Source: Rubrobacteraceae bacterium (GTDB lineage: Bacteria; Actinomycetota; Rubrobacteria; Rubrobacterales; Rubrobacteraceae). From it: a DNA stretch of 5,501 bases. The notes under the pieces are model-generated. The model saw only the letters and a program-made list of their open reading frames with translations. It was not told where the DNA came from and did no database searches. The DNA is taken from assembly GCA_029240775.1 (NCBI GenBank), contig JARDZQ010000150.1, positions 1 to 5,501 of the forward strand, in the 5' to 3' direction. This document shows, piece after piece, positions 4,957-5,501 of this stretch. The translations under genes and the position numbers were made by a program. Numbering within the stretch: position 1 is the first letter of the stretch; each line of letters opens with the position of its first letter.

Positions 4957-5501
4957 TTATACCCCTGGGGAGCCAGATGTCGCCTTTCTGGAGCGTAGCT
5001 GGGCACGGCGGTAGAGCAGGTACAAGAAGAGCGCCGCCCCGAGCAAGGCAGGGAACGCGAGACCCGAGAGAGCGCAGACCCCGATCCAGAATGCCAGAGC
5101 CAGGACCGCGCTGTCGAGGAGGCCGGGCGGCGGCGCGGCGCGCCACCGGCCCGCGGAGAGGAGCAGGGCGACGGCCAGCGTGCCGGAGAGGAGCCAGCCG
5201 GCGTAGTTGCTCAGGGGCACCCCGTAGTAAGGGCCGCCTTCGGGCCAAACCCAGAAGCCCAGGAAAGCGGCACCCGGGTCGAGGACGCCGTCCATCAGGG
5301 TCAGGAGCACAGCCGAGCGCACAACCCAGAGCCAGCGGCTGTGGGATCCGGGGCTCCACGCGGCGGCGACGGCGCCGATCACGAGCGGCGCGTAGGAGAC
5401 AGGCAGAAGGAAAGGGACGAGACCGAAGATCCTGCCTCCCAGCGCCTCGCCGTAGTAGAAGGAACCGTAGGGGAAGCCGGTGAGGACTCCGATCGTCTCT
5501 A
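4957..5501 (-). CDS. cruF: CruF-like carotenoid biosynthesis protein (PF04240), C-terminal 180 residues
   Basis: The frame enters from the right edge without a stop and is open to the TAA at 4957. It begins ETIGVLTGFPYGSFYYGEAL and contains LTLMDGVLDPGAAFLGFW followed by VWPEGGPYYGVPLSNYAGW. The DP...LGFWxWxxGGPYYGVPLSNxxGW signature is typical of CruF, a membrane carotenoid hydratase that adds water across the psi-end 1',2' double bond; archaeal and bacterial C50 homologues act in bacterioruberin synthesis. At least four hydrophobic segments are visible, at about residues 26-46, 56-80, 104-118 and 134-163, and a basic tail follows. The missing 5' part is probably about 70-110 residues by family length. 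Assignment to the family is firm; the exact substrate cannot be told from this piece. Confidence 0.85.
   Translation of the reverse strand, partial: ETIGVLTGFPYGSFYYGEALGGRIFGLVPFLLPVSYAPLVIGAVAAAWSPGSHSRWLWVVRSAVLLTLMDGVLDPGAAFLGFWVWPEGGPYYGVPLSNYAGWLLSGTLAVALLLSAGRWRAAPPPGLLDSAVLALAFWIGVCALSGLAFPALLGAALFLYLLYRRAQLRSRKATSGSPGV

Noticed and set aside
4957..4970. GGGGTATAAAC on the minus strand as a promoter -10 for the FIST gene
   Set aside because: It coincides with the CruF stop codon, has no convincing -35 partner, and the 18-nt gap fits an operon better.
4658..5359. 233-codon minus-strand frame across the CruF/FIST junction
   Set aside because: It is out of frame with both recognised proteins and Arg/Pro/Leu-rich, a shadow of them.

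Overview
The window is GC-rich bacterial chromosome. Several signs point to a high-GC actinobacterium, most likely a Rubrobacter-like lineage: the codon bias, the GTG starts, a CruF-type carotenoid gene (C50 or hydroxylated carotenoids are typical of Rubrobacter), a FIST-domain protein and an actinobacterial-style UbiB/ABC1 relative. The genus is inferred from gene content and style, not from a marker gene.

Left half (1-2662): the 5' part of a glyoxalase/VOC gene runs leftward off the edge. A divergent 522-residue UbiB/ABC1/ADCK-family protein follows. It keeps the family outline and the two C-terminal membrane helices but has lost nearly every kinase motif, so it is a probable pseudokinase. 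A flavin-reductase-domain (split-barrel FMN) gene then reads rightward. The UbiB-like gene is bracketed by two diverged copies of a roughly 190-210 nt multi-hairpin element in inverted orientation. Each copy points toward, and ends at, the start of the gene outside it (VOC on the left, flavin reductase on the right). The copies share single-strand-like blocks (one is 42/50 identical), while several stems have different sequences that still pair. This is the most unusual thing in the window. It is either an undescribed cis-acting structured RNA or a modular REP/MITE-like palindromic element.

Middle (2663-3747): two small leftward genes of 65 and 73 codons, both unrecognised, separated by hairpin-rich spacers. 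Upstream of the 73-codon gene is the only AT-richer stretch of the window, with a GAAC-N4-GTTC dyad and a second dyad as candidate operators.

Right part (3748-5501): a leftward pair with 18 nt between stop and start. The 3' part of a CruF-like carotenoid hydratase gene enters from the right edge and is followed by a complete FIST_N/FIST_C protein whose stop codon lies inside a perfect 15-bp inverted repeat. The pair is probably one operon. Most intergenic space carries palindromes, and two genes have their stop codon embedded in one.
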